Assembly: GCA_030248225.1 (NCBI GenBank)
Contig: JASANE010012378.1
Coordinates: 62,001 to 126,000 of the forward strand
Origin: Trileptium ribeirensis
Taxonomy: Eukaryota; Nematoda; Enoplea; Enoplida; Thoracostomopsidae
DNA length: 64,000 nucleotides
Direction: 5' to 3'
Part shown: positions 45,065 to 55,420 of the stretch, one piece after another
Layout: the number at the start of each line of letters is the position of its first letter
How positions within the stretch are numbered: position 1 is the stretch's first letter
Made by a program: the position numbers and the translations under genes
Notes under the pieces: generated by a model
Seen by the model: the letters and a program-made list of their open reading frames with translations, nothing else
Told to the model about the DNA's origin: nothing
The model's database searches: none

Positions 45065-45945
45065 CAACACGCCGCTACAGTTTTTAGTCTCGTATGTAGG
45101 TTATCATAGAGTAGTCCGACTAAAGCAAAAACCAGGTGATAACGCGGTATTCAAAATTGTTACGATGAAGCAAAATCGCCATCAACTCTAAACAAAAAGA
45201 TAAAACATATATGGAACACTATGAATTAGTGTTATTGACGTTTTGCTAAATAGCTAAACTCTGAGGTTCTAATAATCTAGTTTAGGTGAAACGTATGAAC
45301 CTCATATTGTTGTTTCGCGAGTGGTTAATAATTTAAGGTCATGCTTCCGAAATCAGTATGTCGGCAGCTATCTCACTAAATGCGACACCTATCGGAGACC
45401 TCAGACCCACCTACATTGATCCGTTCCGAATGCCCGAGATGTTCTGGTGGCAACGAACAAATGTGGTAGCAACAATGGAATTTTATAGCAACATCTTTGA
45501 CATCAAATTATGAAAAACGCAGTAATGGTAACGTAGTGACAGATTAAAATTTTATTTCATGCCGTGTTCACCTATGTAGAAGGCTATGTCCGAATGAGCT
45601 AAAAAAATTTTCCACCGACTCCTATTGGTTCCGGCCTTTCCTTGACGATGCAAGTGACCCCCGAATTCGCGACTAGTTTTGGTGCCTCTACGGAGCCCAG
45701 GTTAAAGTAACAGTTGTTCTCTATCACGTAGTGTGTACCTTTATTAGCATTTCAAATTCTATGAAACTTTCACAATCGTCATGTCAGCATTCGCCATACA
45801 TAAACTACAGATTTTCTTCAGGTTTCGCTTTTAAAGGGCTACAAATATCCCCAGTCACCATATTATAAAAATTAAAGGCTGTCGATAATTCAACAGCGGC
45901 GACGCTACATCTGCGTGGTGATACACAATATGGCAGGAGGAAAGT
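45065..45945. repeat. Dispersed repeat, copy B
   Basis: Direct-orientation copy of the repeat at 37,819-39,065, starting CAACACGCCGCTACAG and ending in one unit of what is a three-unit tandem array in copy A. It differs from copy A by scattered substitutions and small indels. It lies between PWWP copy 1 and the Mutator-like element. Confidence 0.8.
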
Positions 45946-46198
45946 GAAAAACTCTACTATGGAGAATCGTCTATTCGACAGCAAAACTAATATTAATAAT
46001 ATCGCTAATTACTATAAATCTATACTAATTACAATAATTACTAATTATATCGACGGTCTAATTTTCGGGATGGTATTAACTGTCCGAAATAAAAGATTAA
46101 CTGTCCGAAATTATCCCATGTTTACATAATACACCAAGCACTTAGGCAAACAATAACTGCCGTGTTAAACAAACAACACTGAATAATTCTTACTTCAA

Positions 46199-47697
46199 CT
46201 AGTATCTTTCTAATGCTTCTCCTAGCTTTTTAGGACGCCCAACTTTTCTTTTTCTGTTCATAGACTGGGGCAGATCGAGACCCAGCAATTTCGATTTCAT
46301 CGCCAATATATGTTTGCAAACGTAGCTTTTGAGACCGCAGAAACAAGAGCATACCCATAAATGTGAACCATCTGGAATGAATACAGCGTAATGTGAATGA
46401 ATAAACGCTGCGAACTGTGAAAAATCTTCAAACTTGCCAGTGTAGAATAAATTCATCCAGATATCTAACGCAATAGAAGAGTTACTGCCGGACGCGCTGT
46501 ACAAATAATCGTGGATTTTATGAATTGCAGGATTTGTCAGCAAATATGATTTAGTTGCATCAATTAACGAGTGATCCCCGGTATCAGGTTACATTGTGTA
46601 TCCCGACTAGCAACTCAGTTCGGACCATTCCGGTAAACATTTACTCATTTCGGTTAGAAAACAGCCAAACGACATACGCTTAAACATTGTATTCTGCTTT
46701 TTAAGCTTTGAATTCGTAGATTCAACACCATTGTTGGTAGAAGGAAAATGTAACGCTGCGCCTCCATACCATGTTGAAAGACGAACTAGCCACTGCTGTT
46801 TGAAATAAGCAAAAAAGCGTTCAATAATTTCTGAATGAAGATATCCCTATTTTTGCTCCAGCAATTCGGATCCTATGCTAAATAAGTCTGTTGTAAACGA
46901 AAGTTGAATTGTCCTAACATCATGCTCTAGTTCTTTCCAAACGTCATTAGGAAAACCTTTTCCCTTGTGTGCTCGCAGCGCAGACATTACATGAGTCCAG
47001 CACATTAGTCGCTTAGCATTAGGGAACCGAGTGTTCACTGCATTTGTAATAGCGGCGGCGCCATCACCCAACACATAGTCAACGTCAAATTCGGGTAAGC
47101 CAAGTACCTCACCGCAGCGAGATAACGAATTGAAAAAATCCAAATATGTAGAGGTGCGTTCATCTGAGGAAACAATAGCCAGACCAACTGGATGGAATCG
47201 CCTCGCCAGGTCGGTTGTACCCCCAACTAGGACCGGACAATCGTTTAGTAATAGTTTGTAGGTGCAATCCAGTTGAATGAAAGGCCGTTTGTATGCTTGC
47301 TGCAGCAGATACGGAGTTGAAATAAAAATATTAACGTCTTCTGGCCCATGAACAACAAAGTCTGGCGAAACCGTAAGATTATGATTGTTACATGGTGGTG
47401 CAGCATGGGCTGAGCACCACTGCTTTACATCGTCAGCATTGATATTTGACGGCAACTCGGAAACCAATCTGCGACAGTATGCAGCACAATTCTTCAGCTG
47501 TTGTCGATCCGTAACATTGTACCCATCGGCTTGCAGGTTGCGTCTGATTGTCTGCAAGCTGGATCCTGAGGACGCATAAACCTTCACTCGTTCTCGAGCA
47601 GCTTTGTCTATTCCTCTCTTAGTAGGACTGGGACCAGCATGAGCATGTTGTCCTTTAACTTGGACGCTGAATTCTGGCCCAGAATTATCATTCGACC
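46199..47697 (-). pseudogene. MULE transposase, main part (DDE and SWIM domains)
   Basis: In one frame this encodes FSVQVKGQHAHAG (end of a FLYWCH-like zinc finger), then the MULE catalytic region with PFIQLDCTYKLLLNDCPVL, RRFHPVGLAIVSSDE, VDYVLGDGAAAITNAV and RLMCWTHV. Further on are the family block TNNGVESTNSKLK and a SWIM zinc finger (WVCSCFCGLKSYVCKHILAM). It ends with a basic KRKVGRPKKLG near 46,199. The frame never shifts but is interrupted by three stops, one near 46,848 and two near 46,590-46,615. It is therefore a recently inactivated transposase. The first aspartate (LDCT), the GDGAAA aspartate and a downstream glutamate supply the DDE triad. Confidence 0.9.
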
Positions 47698-47701
47698 ATA
47701 T

Positions 47702-47957
47702 TATGGAAAAAACACTTAAGTGATATCTGCCTAATTTCGAGAAAAAATGAAAAATATGTCTCATATAAGCAGTTTTCAGAAGTTGTTGCTTAGCTATGGC
47801 ACGTATTTCACCAAATGTGTTTTATACAATACGGCGTGATCAGTTTAGCTTTCTAATGGTCTAGGGTCAAGAAAATGCACTTAGGTGTTTTTTCCACAAA
47901 AGTTGTATCTTGCACTGTAATGGAAAAAATACCTGAGTATGTATAGGTGTTTTTTCC
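47702..47957. repeat. Left subterminal motif cluster of copy 2
   Basis: Within the terminal repeat and the next 220 bp the motif CTTAGGTGTTTTTTCC occurs at 47,880-47,895 and 47,943-47,957, and inverted at 47,706-47,720 and 47,922-47,937. The same motif recurs at the right end of the element. The mixed orientation parallels the different motif array of copy 1. Confidence 0.75.
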
Positions 47958-48278
47958 TTAACGTTAACCTTCATTTTGAGCATATTAGGTTCAAAGCAAA
48001 AAACCCTTAAACCGTCATTTGATTACCACAATGCTTCCAATAATTATGTACGATATTGTAAAACTCATGAATATTTAGTCTTCAACAATGTTAACCATGT
48101 TAGTTACCTTAAATTCGTTATCCAGGATAATCATGTAGTTCTTTCCGTGCGTCACATTGACTTTTCATTCATCGCGCTGCCAAATTTACACACTGAACGT
48201 CACAAACCTCGGCGTCGTGTATTTATAGTATATATACAGTTTATAGTTGCTGATGTTGTGATTGAAATGTAGTTAGAG
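47958..48278. other. Non-coding 3' region of copy 2
   Basis: AT-rich sequence between the motif cluster and the transposase stop codon, probably the 3' UTR of the transposase transcript. A 98-codon plus-strand frame here is not supported. Confidence 0.4.
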
Positions 48279-50532
48279 CTAATCCTCTTGATCAGATTCG
48301 TTCTGATCAGGCTCGGCAAGGTAGTCGACTACCCTGTCGTTGCTAGGAAGACTTTCGTAGTATGGCAGATATTTTGAAGGCACAGAACCGTCACAAGTGC
48401 AACTAAATCTGTTTTTTTGCTGCGGAAATCGGAATTGGTGCCATATATGCCTGCTGTAGACTCGCTCCAGCAACACTGATTGCTGACCGGCGCGCTTTTG
48501 TTGAAGATATTCGAATTTCAGAGAACCCAATTTGGTTGAAATCAGTTTTGAAGTAAATAGTATCTGGATTAGAATGTTTATACCGCAACCACTTAACACT
48601 TTTCCAGCTAAGTCTGTCACCTGTAACACTGATGCTACGGTTAGTAATTACGCTGTTCGTTAGCTGATGTAGGTCTGATATATCGTCCTGCGTCAGGATT
48701 TTGATTATAAACGGATTGTTCCATCGCGCTGCCAGTATAATGTTTTTCCACATATCTGGTTCATAAATTTCTTGATGAGCCTTAGCGAATTCGATCATGG
48801 AATGCATGCTATCAACTTCCATGTACGTGTGTCCGGGTTCGAGAAATTTGTGGTCGATCGTTTCTAATGTCGCACTATTCACAACTGTGTGCAGCAAAGC
48901 AGAAGCGACCTGTATGTTTCGATTTTGCCCTGAACAATTGTCTGAGTATAGCGATACCCTCCGAACGTGAGCGGGCAAAGACCGAAGGTAAATCAATAAA
49001 CAACTACCAATTTCGTTGCTGCCTCGCTTACCAACACACTCGTCCCATAAGTAACAAAACCCGTTATTTGGCAACTGCTGTTCATAGATTGTCAAATTGT
49101 AAACCGCCAATTTTCTTCGATAATACGTAGTGCTAACTTGATTGCAGGCGTATACAGAACTGATTCCAGGTCGAACGTAACACTTCTGTAAGAATCATTT
49201 GTTTGGCATTTAAACTTGTCAAGCTTCTTTTCGTTCATTACATCTTCCTTCCGTTCGATATGCGGGTTGTAGACATTCAACATATAAGCGTCCAGTTCGT
49301 CGCCAGATTTATGTAGCCGCCTCACGCAAGTTACACACTGATCTTTTTTTGGTTGGAAAAAACTGATGTTGGGGAATTCATCGTTCATGATCTTCACAAA
49401 GAGCTGCCGCCCAACTGGCTTTACGTTTTCTCGCAATTTCGCAGCCTCTACATACAAATCGTACATCTTTTGCTTATTGAGACCAGGATGCAGATATCGA
49501 CGGTGTCTGTTTTTGGCCCTTACGTAATGAGGCATCATTACTGGAAAAGTGCCAATATGTTGCTTGACAGCATCAACTTCTGCAGTGGAGGTCTTATTTG
49601 GTGGAGCACTTTTCCCACGTCGTTCAGTTCCTATGTATTCTCCCTGTACACCGCAGTTTTTTCTAGCATGTCGAAGCATGCTGTCGTTCTTCATACCTAA
49701 GGTTCTAAGCAGAAAGTCCTTGCAAACACTTAGTTCGACGATTGCGTTACCATCTGTGTCACTAGCATTTGTTTCGTCAGCACTCACAATGCCATCCAAG
49801 CCATTACCCGCATTGGCACTTATTGTGCCACTCGAACCATTACCCGCATTGGCACTTACTGTGCCGCCCGCATTGGCCTTCTTCTTTAGGATGTCCGACT
49901 TCTTGATAGCGAAAAAATATTTGTAGTTGATCGTTCTTGTCGGATCGTCCTGGTTTGTGCGACGTCGCTTAACTTCAACGGGCTTTATTCGCTTGAGCAA
50001 AAATCCATTTGTCGCACCCGGCTGTTAAGAGAATAAAATGAAGCAAATATCGACTCCCTAACATGTTCCGGAAACAATCGGCAATTGAGAGGGCAGTTGC
50101 AAGCTCTCGGGATTGGCTGACGGGCTTTAACTTCTAGTCCCTTGTAGTTAGTGTAGGCTTTGCCGCATAATCTCTTTAATTTCGACGTATTTTTCTTCCA
50201 CTCGGAAGGCTCTGCTACGCGACGTCGCTTACGTACCATATGAGCAGTGTGCTCGTTGTCGCCGGGTTCCATGATACTAGACGCTTCGACGTGAAGGGCT
50301 GTTACTACTTCTCGTACGATATGCGTTGGTTGTCTGGCAGGGACTGCTGAACATTCACCGCTCGCTTCGCTTCCGCTGTCACTTTCACTATCGGAATCCG
50401 GTATGAAGTCGTCATCGTGAAATTCAGCTGGAATTCGTTTCTTTGGCGGGCTTGGAGGGATACTGCACGGGGGCATGCCCTTCATCGATATCGGATACGC
50501 TACGAAATTTGAAGCCATTGACGCGAAGGACT
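48279..50532 (-). pseudogene. DNCSGQN-type DDE transposase exon (copy 2), decayed
   Basis: The acceptor ATTTGCAG|AGTCC (50,532) supplies two bases that complete a Glu codon with exon 2. The protein has an acidic N-terminal segment, WKKNTSKLKRLCGKAYTN, and CNCPLNCRLFPEHVRESIF. These are followed by GTFPVMMPHYVRAKNRHRRY, CVTCVRRLH, DLESVLYTPAIKLA, LYSDNCSGQNRN and FLEPGHTYMEVDSMHSMIE, then an acidic C-terminus ending at 48,279. Three acidic residues in DLES, SDNCSGQN and YMEVDSMH are the likely catalytic set. Frameshifts near 50,020 (a T run), 49,125 and 48,400-48,550 break the frame. A short run of ANAGNG-type repeats lies near 49,830. Similar genes I recall are annotated only as uncharacterised (DUF7869). 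Confidence 0.82.
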
Positions 50533-51282
50533 CTGCAAATATAAAATGCAATATAATGTAGAAGAAATTTATAGGTAAATGAATATAGTAGTAATTCAAA
50601 AGTAGAATTCAAAGTCCTGCTATATACTTCATTACGGCCCACCTGAACGGCATATACAATGTTAAGAGAGCCATCTTCCGATAAATTCTCGGATAAATTC
50701 TCTCTACATCAACCGAAAATCATCAAGACTAAAAATACAGTAAAACTAAACAAAAAATAAAACGGTATAAATAGCTTGGTGGCGGCAGGCGAGTGCGGTA
50801 GACCCGACTCGATACGCATAACATACAATAAATTGAACAGGCATCGGCTTGAAGCTCGCTTAATTTCAGATATTGTAATAGTAAACCGGAACACGCAATT
50901 GAAAAAACCATTTGACTTTTGTTGAATATCTGAAGTTCATTGAGGTGTTTATAAAGATTTAATAGAATAGAACCGACACAAACACCTGTGTGAGGGATAC
51001 CTAATACTTTTATTTAAATGTGCTTATTTAAATTTACATGGTCGTGAATATCTGTGGCAGCTGATATTTATATTGGCAATTTCATACATATGTTGTTAGG
51101 CAGTGAATATCATACTCTGGTTATCTTTATCGTTTTTAGTGTAATTTGCAATACTGCGAATAGCTGACTTCCCAAAGTATGTACTTGTCAGGCAATTTAG
51201 GATAGCCACAATAATGTTCAGTTTTAAATAGCATGTGTGCAAAGAACGCACCATTTGCAGAAACTATAGCAAGTAAGCTCAC
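50533..51282 (-). other. Intron 2 of the copy 2 gene
   Basis: Bounded by ACTGAGG|GTGAGCTT and ATTTGCAG|, with matching phase on both sides. No coding content is recognised. Confidence 0.55.
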
Positions 51283-51401
51283 CCTCAGTATTCAAAGAAG
51301 TTTCGCTATTATCTGGAATGTCAATCTCTGGTAAGTTGCTGGCACGACATGCTTCGTCAACGACACGTTGAAGCACTTCCACCACAGCAGGATCACTTGA
51401 G
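51283..51401 (-). pseudogene. Linker exon of the PWWP-transposase gene (copy 2)
   Basis: A 119-bp exon encodes SSDPAVVEVLQRVVDEACRA and SNLPEIDIPDNSETSLNTE. The acceptor CCTAATTTTAG|CTCAAG and donor ACTGAGG|GTGAGC are good. It begins with one base that completes a Ser codon with the AG at the end of the PWWP exon. It ends with one base completing Glu with the transposase exon. The agreement at both junctions is strong evidence that PWWP and transposase are one protein. Confidence 0.75.
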
Positions 51402-51849
51402 CTAAAATTAGGACGATATTAAACACATAGTCACAAGTTAGTGTTGAGTAATTTACAGAGCTTATAAAGAAATATAATAATGATTAAAAACTAAAACAGC
51501 CTAATCTTCACCCTCGACGGTTAACTTATATACGTAAAATCACCTATATACAAGGGTTCTTTGAAAGTCGTCAGATTTCCGAACTATATCATACGAAATA
51601 TAAGCATGTATATGCTGAAAAACAGAATGATTTCACGTTATCTTCAGCGATGTAACAAGCAGAACGCCGACATCCCTACCAAAAAATTCAAAATCTCAAT
51701 CGGTTCATTTACGATTATCATTTTGCTACATAGCTTAAAATGTTGCTCAAACTATATTTTATGGCCAATCGACACGTTGAAGAATAAAAATTACGTAAGG
51801 CTACAGCATTCGATTGTGCAGTTCACATTTTTACAACAGAAAAGAAAAC
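51402..51849 (-). other. Intron 1 of the copy 2 gene
   Basis: Bounded by AACAG|GTTTTC and CCTAATTTTAG|. A 103-codon plus-strand frame inside is at chance length and is not called. Confidence 0.5.
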
Positions 51850-52201
51850 CTGTTAGCCGCTTCGATTTGTAGTAGCTTGTCTGTTTCACCCTCGCATTTG
51901 CAATATTCGTAAAATGCGTCCATGTACTCGGCAAACTGCTTAGTCGTCTTGTCGGTTACTCTGATCAACTTTGCCAAGTCGGGATTATTAAACGGAACGA
52001 TTTGTACTGAAGAAGGTACGGTCGAGAAAGTATCGTTAAACCACCATACAAAAGTTTGGCCTTTTTTGGTGGTTTTGGCGAGGTGCTTGGGTCGCAGACA
52101 ATTGCGGGCCAAAACTTTGATCCCCATTTAACAAAAATGCATTCATCCGTTTTAAATTTATTACTGTCATAGTTAGGCTTTCGTATTCGTTTACGTGCCA
52201 T
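51850..52201 (-). pseudogene. PWWP-domain exon (PWWP element, copy 2)
   Basis: The ATG at 52,201 starts MARKRIRKPNYDS, followed by the PWWP core CIFVKWGSKFWPAIVCD and, after a frameshift in an A run near 52,065, GQTFVWWFNDTFSTV and the helical end FAEYMDAFYEYCKCEGETDK. Apart from that single frameshift the exon is intact. The donor is AAC AG|GTTTTC, with the same codon and phase as copy 1. PWWP domains read methylated H3K36 and bind DNA. In a transposase this could direct integration to transcribed gene bodies; that is inference. Confidence 0.85.
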
Positions 52202-52640
52202 AGCTAGTTACAAGTATATATAGCTATTAATAATACTAATTACTGAATATACTAAGCATCTGTTTAAAAAAACCTGCTAATGAAATTAGGGATGTACAAA
52301 GCACAAAGTGTATAAATAACGTGTTAAATATTGCGCACACGGGGATAGTAGATTTTCTATATATACATACTTAGCATTTGTCGCCATTGTGTTGCTTCTA
52401 TAAACAACTGTGCAATGTTTTCTTGAAAGGAACATAGCGCATTTGGCGATGAATTAATGACATTTTTCTACAACAAAGCACATTAGCAACAAAAAGTTGA
52501 TGATTTAAGTGTACTTAAAAACTACAGAATATGTTACTTCAAGATTTAGTGACATAGTCAATATTATGACAAAGGTTAGAGTATGGATCAAAAAACTTAT
52601 CCAGCATAAGTGTACTTTAGACTAGGACGAAAATCACCCA
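52202..52640. other. 5' non-coding region of copy 2
   Basis: AT-rich sequence between the PWWP start codon and the right motif cluster. It presumably holds the promoter, but no element could be identified. Confidence 0.4.
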
Positions 52641-52646
52641 AGTCAA

Positions 52647-52900
52647 TTTAAGTGTTTTTTCCGCCAAACGAGAACAAAAAACTGTGACGTGGAAAAAACA
52701 CTTGAGAGCACATAGGGCATTTTTCTTTAACATAACAAGATAAGATGTCGTTTAGGTGCTTTCGTTTCTTCTGTTATAACATAATGTAGGCTGCTCTTGT
52801 CGCTTAAGTACTTTTTCCACAGCATGCCTATCGGCCTCAGCTACAATATAATGTATAAAACTCGAAATTAAAAAATTGTCGCTTAGGTGCTTTTTCCATA
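52647..52900. repeat. Right subterminal motif cluster of copy 2
   Basis: The motif occurs at 52,647 (TTTAAGTGTTTTTTCC), inverted at 52,691 (GGAAAAAACACTTGAG), and forward at about 52,749, 52,801 and 52,881 (GCTTAGGTGCTTTTTCC). It matches the cluster at the left end of the element. The last copy is part of the terminal inverted repeat. Confidence 0.78.
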
Positions 52901-52904
52901 ATAT

Positions 52905-53088
52905 ATTATATGGCCCAATATTATCATATATTATCATATATGAATTTGCAGTCTCGGAAATGTCTAAAATATCTGCATCGATAATATGTCTTGTTACCGC
53001 ACGTCTTAGATTTTACAACTTGCTGGTTTCTGATAAACTCTTGTGCGGCTGCATCGCTACTGAAACTTTTTTCTTCAGCAAAATCCAT
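52905..53088 (-). pseudogene. MULE transposase N-terminus (5' of the nested element)
   Basis: An ATG at 53,088 starts MDFAEEKSFSSDAAAQEF and leads to the first half of a FLYWCH-like zinc finger (NKTYYRCRYFRHFRDCKF). The second half (VQVKGQHAHAG) lies 5.2 kb away beyond the nested element, so the insertion split the finger. A duplicated TATGATAAT stretch and a TGA lie next to the insertion point. Confidence 0.75.
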
Positions 53089-53270
53089 ATATAAAACTAA
53101 CTCGCATTAGAGTTATACGACATGTATTTACTGAAATTCGCTCAAAACTGTGGCAAACTCCGAAAATGATTATTCAGTATAACTGTCATTCAACTGTCGT
53201 CTTTTACACTTTTCCAATCGTTGTCATCCATCATTTTACGGTAAATGGGGTGTAATCACTTTGTTTCTTA

Positions 53271-53354
53271 AATTCGGACAAGTAATACCATTTTCGGACA
53301 TTTAATACCGTTTTCGCACACGTAATACGTATTTTGGACAGTTAATATTTTGCC
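53271..53354. repeat. 20-bp periodic subterminal repeats at the right MULE end
   Basis: Four units with a strict 20-bp period carry TTCGGACAnnTAATACC-type sequence, with GGACA at 53,276, 53,296 and 53,336 and the variant GCACA at 53,316. Two inverted units (TTAACTGTCCGAAA) lie inside the left end at about 46,075-46,110. They are probably MULE transposase-binding sites. Confidence 0.82.
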
Positions 53355-53363
53355 CTAATTTTC

Positions 53364-54342
53364 AACATACTATTCAATTGATAAAATAAGTTTGAACTAA
53401 TTTAAAGTGGCACTATTTAGGATAAATTAATTAAACTACAAAGAATTTGCATTTACTATGCTCGCCTAAGATGGCTGTCGCTTGCTCGCGGCCCGCTAGA
53501 AATACGACATTCATTTCTGGTCCGTAACGTAGATACGTTTAGGTGAATGCTTTAGGTCCTTAGAAACATTAAGGTCAACTTAAAAAAATCTCTTGGCTAA
53601 TGTATAAAATGAAATATATTTTAGGATAATATTAACCTAACACGCAGTTGAAACATGCAGACAAAATATATATGTACACTAGGTCATCTACATTGTCCAA
53701 ATGTTACGCCAGTTTTGCAGGCTACGCAGATTCGGACAAACTGTGACTATAGATTTACACAAGCTACGATCCTTTTTCTGTTTTACGGGATATAATTAAG
53801 TTGGTGGCATTATATAGCTTGCTATGGTTGTACACCGGCTGCCAGGTCAAGTATTTTAACCAAGTGCTTCCAGCAGACCATCTAGCACACTGTTTGCCAC
53901 TAGTTCATGATCATTAATTCATGACATCTACATAGCACTTACCATTGCTCGTGTTCGGCCCTACATAAAATTTTCTACTTTTAAAAGTTGAAAAAGTTTT
54001 CCTTTGAAAATTAGAATTGATTGGTTTAGCCAGTCAGCTGGTGAAGGGGGGCGGAGGGGTGTTCAAGCGCGGTGCCCTTGGCCTATGGGTTCGACGTTGT
54101 CCGGGAGGGGGTTGAGTTATTTGCCACGGGGGTCGGCGTACCGTGCCTAGCGGTAGAGCCGACGCCTCAAGAGGAGCTAACCCTTATTCCCAATGAACAT
54201 AACCTCACAAATGCTTCATTTTGGTTTCATTCTGTGGTAAAGCAATAGTATTTACTTTTCGTTTATTATTTACTATAAAGAGCGACTAGATCATAGTTGT
54301 CGAAGGTCGGTCGGCTTAGAGTGGTAGCCTGATACTGGGGGT
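53364..54342. other. Mostly unremarkable, with a GC-rich patch at 54.03-54.19 kb
   Basis: AT-rich sequence to the right of the MULE. The patch near 54,030-54,190 (with GGGTTCGACGTTGTCCGGG and a GTCGGCGT/AGCCGACGC hairpin) looks like a decayed tRNA-derived repeat but does not fold as a tRNA. Confidence 0.35.
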
Positions 54343-55204
54343 GGTTAGTTAGTAATTAGCTAATTAGTTAAGCTTATGCAGCTAAAATAGAGAATTTTGT
54401 AATATTTGTGTTATTTATTGAAATAGAATCGTTTCGATCAAACCATTATAGGGTTTTTGGGTCGAAGAATTCAAATATAATATTTTACCAATGATAAAGC
54501 CCTATGAAATGTAGTTATTTGAAGAACATAAAATTGAGTACATTCGTAATGCCACAGCCGAAGCTCCGCTCACAAATGTAGTTCCACTACCGACTAGTTA
54601 GTAATTAGCTAATTAGTTAAGCTTATGCAGCTAAAATAGAGAATTTTGCAATATTTGTGTTATTTATTGAAATAGAATCGTTTCGATCAAACCATTATAG
54701 GGTTTTTGGGTCGAACAATTCAAATATAATATTTTTACCAATGATAAAGCCCTATGCAATGTAGCTATTTCAAGAACATAAAATTGAGTACATTCGTAAT
54801 GCCACAGCCCAAGCTTCGCTCACAAATGTAGTTCCACTACCGACTAGTTTTTCAGCCACTGCTTTCTCACACTGCCACAATGAAAAATAATTTAGGCACA
54901 TCCGCAAATCCGCTCCCGATGTGCGTTGTGAATGTTGCAATAAATTTATTACTAGTCGGTAGTGGAACTACATTCGTGAGCGGAACTTGGGCTGTGGCTT
55001 TACGAATGTACTCAACTGTATGTTCTTCAAATAACTACATTGCATAGGGCTTTATCATTGGTAAAAATATATTTGAATTCTCCGACCCAAAAACCCTATA
55101 ATGGTTTGATTGAAACGATTCTATTTCAATAAATAACACAAATATTGCAAAATTCTCTATTTTAGCTGCATAAGCTTAACTAATTAGCTAATAACTAATT
55201 AACC
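54343..55204. repeat. Three-armed foldback element
   Basis: A 250-bp arm occurs twice in direct tandem (54,347-54,595 and 54,596-54,847) and once inverted (54,951-55,201), with a 103-bp unique spacer before the inverted arm. Arms begin AGTTAGTAATTAGCTAATTA and end at TAGTTCCACTACCGACTAG. The three arms are close to identical, with a handful of changes, so the element is fairly young. The second and third arms with the spacer make a standard foldback; the extra first arm is an amplified unit. No protein is encoded. Confidence 0.88.
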
Positions 55205-55420
55205 AAGCAAAATTTTTTAATCCCTAATATCAGGTGCACACTCTGACATGATAGGCTTTCAAACAAAAAAAGCTTTTTTAAAATCGGTTCAGTGGTTCTT
55301 GAGATCCGTCGGACCGAACGAACGAACGGACGGACATCGACCTTTTTACTCCCAGACAGAAAATAAAAACGCTTCGCTCGGCTTCGCCGTGCTCCGCTGA
55401 ATTATTATTATTATGGTAAA
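55205..55420. repeat. Dispersed-repeat remnant with CGAACGAACGGACGGACA
   Basis: This stretch contains AAATCGGTTCAGTGGTTCTT, GAACGAACGAACGGACGGAC and ATCGACCTTTTTA, and then AAACGCTTCGCTCGGCTTCG. The first part is a sequence style seen widely in arthropod non-autonomous repeats. The last part recurs at 60,310-60,335 (AAAACGCTTCGCTTCACTCC). It abuts the foldback element and may be the end of the element into which that inserted. Confidence 0.5.

Larger units (their letters stand above)
47702..52900 (-). mobile_element. PWWP-transposase element, copy 2, nested in the MULE
   Basis: A 5.2-kb element has 40-bp inverted terminal repeats at 47,702-47,741 and 52,861-52,900. Both start TATGGAAAAA and end AATTTCGAG, and the part between is diverged. 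ATAT on both outer sides is a possible 4-bp target duplication, but the flanks are AT-rich and the call is weak. It carries a three-exon gene on the minus strand (PWWP exon, short linker exon, transposase exon) and TTAGGTGTTTTTTCC motifs near both ends. It interrupts the MULE transposase between the two halves of its N-terminal zinc finger. Confidence 0.82.
46067..53354 (-). mobile_element. Mutator-like (MULE) transposon carrying a nested element
   Basis: The left end GGGATGGTATTAACTGTCC and the right end (GGCAAAATATTAACTGTCC on the other strand) are inverted. Perfect 9-bp target duplications CTAATTTTC lie at 46,058-46,066 and 53,355-53,363. A 9-bp duplication is typical of Mutator elements. 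The element encodes one transposase on the minus strand, split by the PWWP-transposase insertion at 47,702-52,900. Without it the element would be about 2.1 kb. GTCC-containing subterminal repeats lie inside both ends. Confidence 0.9.

Noticed and set aside
37819..45945. Reading the direct repeats as LTRs of one retrotransposon
   Set aside because: The copies differ in length, lack TG...CA ends and primer-binding sequences, and the DNA between them carries a DNA-transposon gene and a LINE piece, not gag-pol.
46847..47764. Start of the MULE protein at 47,764
   Set aside because: The first residues of that frame come from the terminal repeat of the nested element. The real N-terminus lies at 53,088 beyond the insertion.
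51561..51872. 103-codon plus-strand frame inside the copy 2 intron
   Set aside because: Antisense to a well-supported gene and at chance length.
54030..54190. tRNA or structured RNA gene in the GC-rich patch
   Set aside because: A B-box-like GGGTTCGAC and a hairpin occur, but no cloverleaf can be drawn; it may be a repeat remnant.
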